A stretch of 46,112 bases of DNA. Origin: Flavobacteriales bacterium. GTDB lineage: Bacteria > Bacteroidota > Bacteroidia > Flavobacteriales_D > Crocinitomicaceae. Of the stretch, positions 45,697 through 46,112 are shown piece by piece. The notes beneath the pieces were generated by a model that searched no databases, was not told where the DNA came from, and saw only the letters and a program-made list of their open reading frames with translations. How positions within the stretch are numbered: the stretch's first letter is position 1; each line of letters opens with the position of its first letter. The stretch is taken from the NCBI GenBank assembly GCA_947474675.1, contig CANJKA010000016.1, forward strand, positions 1-46,112, written 5' to 3'. Position numbers and translations under genes: made by a program.

Positions 45697-46112
45697 ATGA
45701 TAAATATCACTCTTCCAGACGGAACAGTTAAACAATTTAATAAAGGAGCAAGTTCAATGGACGTTGCCCTTAGTATTTCAGAAGGTTTAGCAAGAAACGT
45801 ATTAGCTGCAAAAGTTAATGGCGAAGTAATAGATGCAAACCGTCCAATCAATGAAAATGCTACGATGCAATTATTGACTTGGAATGATAAAGAAGGAAAA
45901 TCAACCGTTTGGCATTCTTCAGCTCACATAATGGCTGAAGCAATTGAATTTCATTTTCCTGGTGTAAAACTAGCAATCGGACCTCCAGTTACCAATGGTT
46001 TTTATTACGATGTTGACTTTATGGATCAAACTATTTCTGAAAAAGATTTAGAGAAAATTGAAGTTAAAATGAAAGAATTAGCAAAAGCTAAAAACCCTTT
46101 CATTCGTAAAGA
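45697..46112 (+). CDS. thrS: Threonyl-tRNA synthetase, N-terminal part
   Basis: 138 codons are visible and the gene runs off the right edge. MINITLPDGTVKQFNKGAS starts a TGS domain (1-62); the editing (tRNA_SAD-linked) domain begins VWHSSAHIMAEAIEFHFPGV with the first zinc-type HxxxH motif (His73, His77), then IGPPVTNGFYYDVDF. It charges tRNA-Thr with threonine and edits Ser-tRNA. The ATG follows a TACCTTTG promoter box with a 24-base leader; no T-box or long leader attenuator is present. Confidence 0.95.
   Translation, partial: MINITLPDGTVKQFNKGASSMDVALSISEGLARNVLAAKVNGEVIDANRPINENATMQLLTWNDKEGKSTVWHSSAHIMAEAIEFHFPGVKLAIGPPVTNGFYYDVDFMDQTISEKDLEKIEVKMKELAKAKNPFIRK

Overview
The window comes from an AT-rich genome of the phylum Bacteroidota, most likely a gliding flavobacterium. 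The evidence is GldF and GldG, several proteins with type IX secretion (T9SS) C-terminal sorting domains, a fused alpha/beta 2-oxoacid dehydrogenase E1, DUF4197 and DUF4340 proteins, ComEC, and promoters of the Bacteroidota TTG-N21-TAnnTTTG type. I see no tRNA, rRNA, CRISPR array, prophage or integrase. Family-level placement (perhaps Crocinitomicaceae-like) is only a guess.

Layout. 1-3.6 kb: the end of a CHAP/NlpC-like protein, a secreted T9SS repeat protein and a GT-C-like membrane protein. 3.6-7.3 kb: a LytTR response regulator and its propeller-type histidine kinase; the kinase signal peptide is put out of frame by a ten-base homopolymer. 7.4-9.0 kb: a PhnA-like protein and an ECF sigma/anti-sigma pair. 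9.0-10.1 kb: a long palindrome, a REP-associated (RAYT) Y1 transposase and a non-coding element with nested inverted repeats. 10.1-13.7 kb: 2-oxoacid dehydrogenase E1 and gdhA. 13.7-17.3 kb: a decayed T9SS type-B gene and two outer-membrane barrel genes. 17.5-18.9 kb: a second GT-C-like protein. 19.0-23.5 kb: a methionine operon (metX, hom, osmC-like, metZ) behind a SAM-I riboswitch and a 41-codon leader ORF ending Cys-Cys-Val-Met-Cys. 23.5-26.7 kb: a hybrid sensor kinase. 26.8-30.9 kb: a cold-shock protein, then gldF, gldG and a DUF4340 gene. 30.9-35.7 kb: a nucleoside phosphorylase, a DUF4197 lipoprotein, dnaX with a built-in -1 frameshift, and divergent dnaN. 35.7-43.5 kb: two paralogous giant T9SS beta-helix proteins flanking a small membrane protein and an alpha/beta hydrolase. 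43.5 kb to the end: comEC and the 5' part of thrS.

How the genes work together. The methionine block is one transcription unit converting aspartate semialdehyde to homoserine, then O-acylhomoserine, then homocysteine; the leader appears able to sense both SAM and, hypothetically, cysteine charging. gldF, gldG and DUF4340 belong to the gliding/ABC module, and the window also carries T9SS cargo genes. dnaX and dnaN are two parts of the replicative polymerase and are transcribed away from each other.

The strongest leads are the cysteine-rich leader ORF behind the SAM riboswitch, the dnaX frameshift signal (Shine-Dalgarno-like sequence, A10 slippery run, stem-loop), and a cluster of single-base lesions at gene starts: the kinase T10 run, comEC TAA at codon 3, and ATT in place of ATG in a T9SS gene. 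These lesions could be slippage, genome decay or sequencing error, and raw reads would decide.
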